Source: Crambe crambe
Taxonomy: Eukaryota > Porifera > Demospongiae > Poecilosclerida > Crambeidae
Length of the DNA: 64,000 nt
Direction: 5' to 3'
Assembly: GCA_963924555.1 (NCBI GenBank)
Contig: OZ004585.1
Coordinates: 2,555,488-2,619,487 of the forward strand
Shown: in pieces, positions 63,079-64,000 of the stretch
Layout: each line of letters begins with the position of its first letter
Numbering within the stretch: position 1 is the stretch's first letter
Notes under the pieces: generated by a model
What the model was told of the DNA's origin: nothing
The model's input: only the letters and a program-made list of their open reading frames with translations
Databases searched by the model: none
Position numbers and translations under genes: made by a program

Positions 63079-63674
63079 TAGCCTCGTCCCCAGGCTCTAA
63101 AATTTTGCGGAGGTGGACAAAAGAGCCTGGTACCCACTGTTTGCACATGCGCCAATTTTCGGGGGAAATTGTAATCTCTCAGTAATCTTCCATGACGCAT
63201 GACACAATGCTGCTGAATCAGCACTGCAGCAGACTAGCTCCAGTTCACCAGTTCTTCTTCGCGGACAGAGTCGGTGTGTCTGTTTTACGCCTTATCTTGG
63301 CTGAAACAACCCCACCTAGTACTGAACAAGGAGCAGCAGCAAGCAATTCTCTCCGTTCGTTTGTTCGTTGGGGAATAGTGCAGAGCTGAGGCTGTGATCA
63401 TCTCCTCTGGATTTAAGGGAGAACGGCTTTCTTGCCACTATGAATAGTTTTAGAAGTGCCAGTCTTGTCTTCTCTTCTCCAGAGAATTTCATTGCAATAG
63501 CTTTCTTGGTATCTTATAGCACATGCTCTTACATGCTGTGACATCACACACTGTCATAAAGTGTAATAGGCGGGAGTTTTGTGTGAAATTTTTGGAATAT
63601 GTGCAAACAGTGGGTACCAGGCTCTATTTCCTGCCTCCGCATAATTTTAAAGCCTGGGTACGGGTACGAGGCTA
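63079..63674. mobile_element. TAGCCTCGT TIR element, copy 2
   Basis: The left end TAGCCTCGTCCCCAGGCTCT and AAAATTTTGCGGAGG, GAGCCTGGTACCCACTGTTT is inverted at the right with some changes. The flanks CCCTTTGGTC (63069-63078) and CCCTTTGATC (63675-63684) are a 10 bp duplication with one mismatch. The element is 596 bases. A 65-codon frame at 63192-63389 shows no recognised domain; whether it is a captured exon cannot be told. Confidence 0.78.
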
Positions 63675-63847
63675 CCCTTTGATCTTGCCCATCCACCTTG
63701 TGGTGTATGTATATTCATGGTAATACTTATGGATATTGTATTCTGGGCTGGCTGTTTCCATTAATTAACTGCTAATGAATTTCTACAACCAAATAATTAT
63801 GTACCCAAAATCAATATTAAACCACACTTGCAAACTTTATATGAACT

Positions 63848-64000
63848 GCTTATCAGAGAGAGTGGTAGCTCTCTCTATGTAGGGATGACTCGGATGCGCC
63901 GGATATAGACAATACAAAAGTGAATTAAATTTCTAATTCCCCCACTTAGACTTAACAAATGCTACTGTGAATGATGATTATCCAGCCTACTAGAGCCTAC
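63848..64000 (+). repeat. SINE-like repeat with terminal hairpin, copy 3 (cut by window end)
   Basis: ATCAGAGAGAGTGGTAGCTC, TATGTAGGGATGACTCGGAT, CCCCCACTTAGACTTAACAA and TTATCCAGCCTACTAGAGCC match copies 1 and 2 (45056, 49304) in the opposite orientation. The rest lies beyond the window. Confidence 0.6.

Overview
The window is eukaryotic and animal, most likely from a sponge (inference). It is AT-rich, full of TAGCTAGC-type low-complexity sequence, has spliced genes with GT/AG introns, and carries large intronless families of GABA-B-like class C receptors and secretory-pathway proteins of the DUF1647 type. No rRNA, tRNA, CRISPR or bacterial-style operon was seen. Host genes are few; most of the remaining sequence is transposons, their broken copies and hairpin-forming repeats.

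Host-type genes. (1) Class C GPCRs resembling GABA-B receptors: three full-length intronless copies (21178-23322 minus, 26011-28185 plus, 32592-34736 plus) and three broken fragments (24299-24622, 35744-36348, 40963-41098). (2) A family of short type II membrane proteins with a DUF1647-like lumenal domain: three full-length copies (9079-10137, 37274-38296, 52465-53622, all minus) and two small fragments (42283-42370, 43040-43132). The two families are interspersed between 9 kb and 54 kb, which suggests local duplication.

Mobile DNA. (a) 2301-7245 is a nearly complete P-element-like transposon with long terminal inverted repeats (TIRs) and a 7-8 bp target duplication. It holds a multi-exon THAP9/P-type transposase on the minus strand and, convergent with it, a second spliced gene of unknown function. 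Three more insertions have the same kind of ends: 29046-30867 (decayed transposase), 53659-54536 (short, no gene, 36 bp upstream of a DUF1647 start codon) and 61398-62582 (relic of the second gene). (b) Three copies of a large protein with an N-terminal cysteine-rich finger, a FEN/XPG-like PIN nuclease core and a C-terminal tesmin/TSO1 CXC domain lie at 10930-17374, 46928-48378 and 55622-60657. The middle copy has lost the core but sits between TIRs with a TAG duplication, so the family looks like a DNA transposon with a non-DDE nuclease. (c) A TIR family beginning TAGCCTCGT with 10 bp duplications (12158-13003, 63079-63674, relic 1429-2010); the first carries fragments of a RecQ-type helicase gene and a ZAD-like zinc-finger gene, much like a Pack-MULE. 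(d) Many palindromic elements sharing a TAGGGAT core, one with perfect 114 bp arms (45281-45550) and one with its loop inverted relative to its relatives (44214-44493). (e) A tyrosine-recombinase fragment of DIRS/Crypton type near 41.3-41.6 kb, SINE-like repeats, satellites and microsatellites.

The strongest candidates for something undescribed are the PIN-CXC element family, the two-gene P element, and the gene-capturing TIR element.
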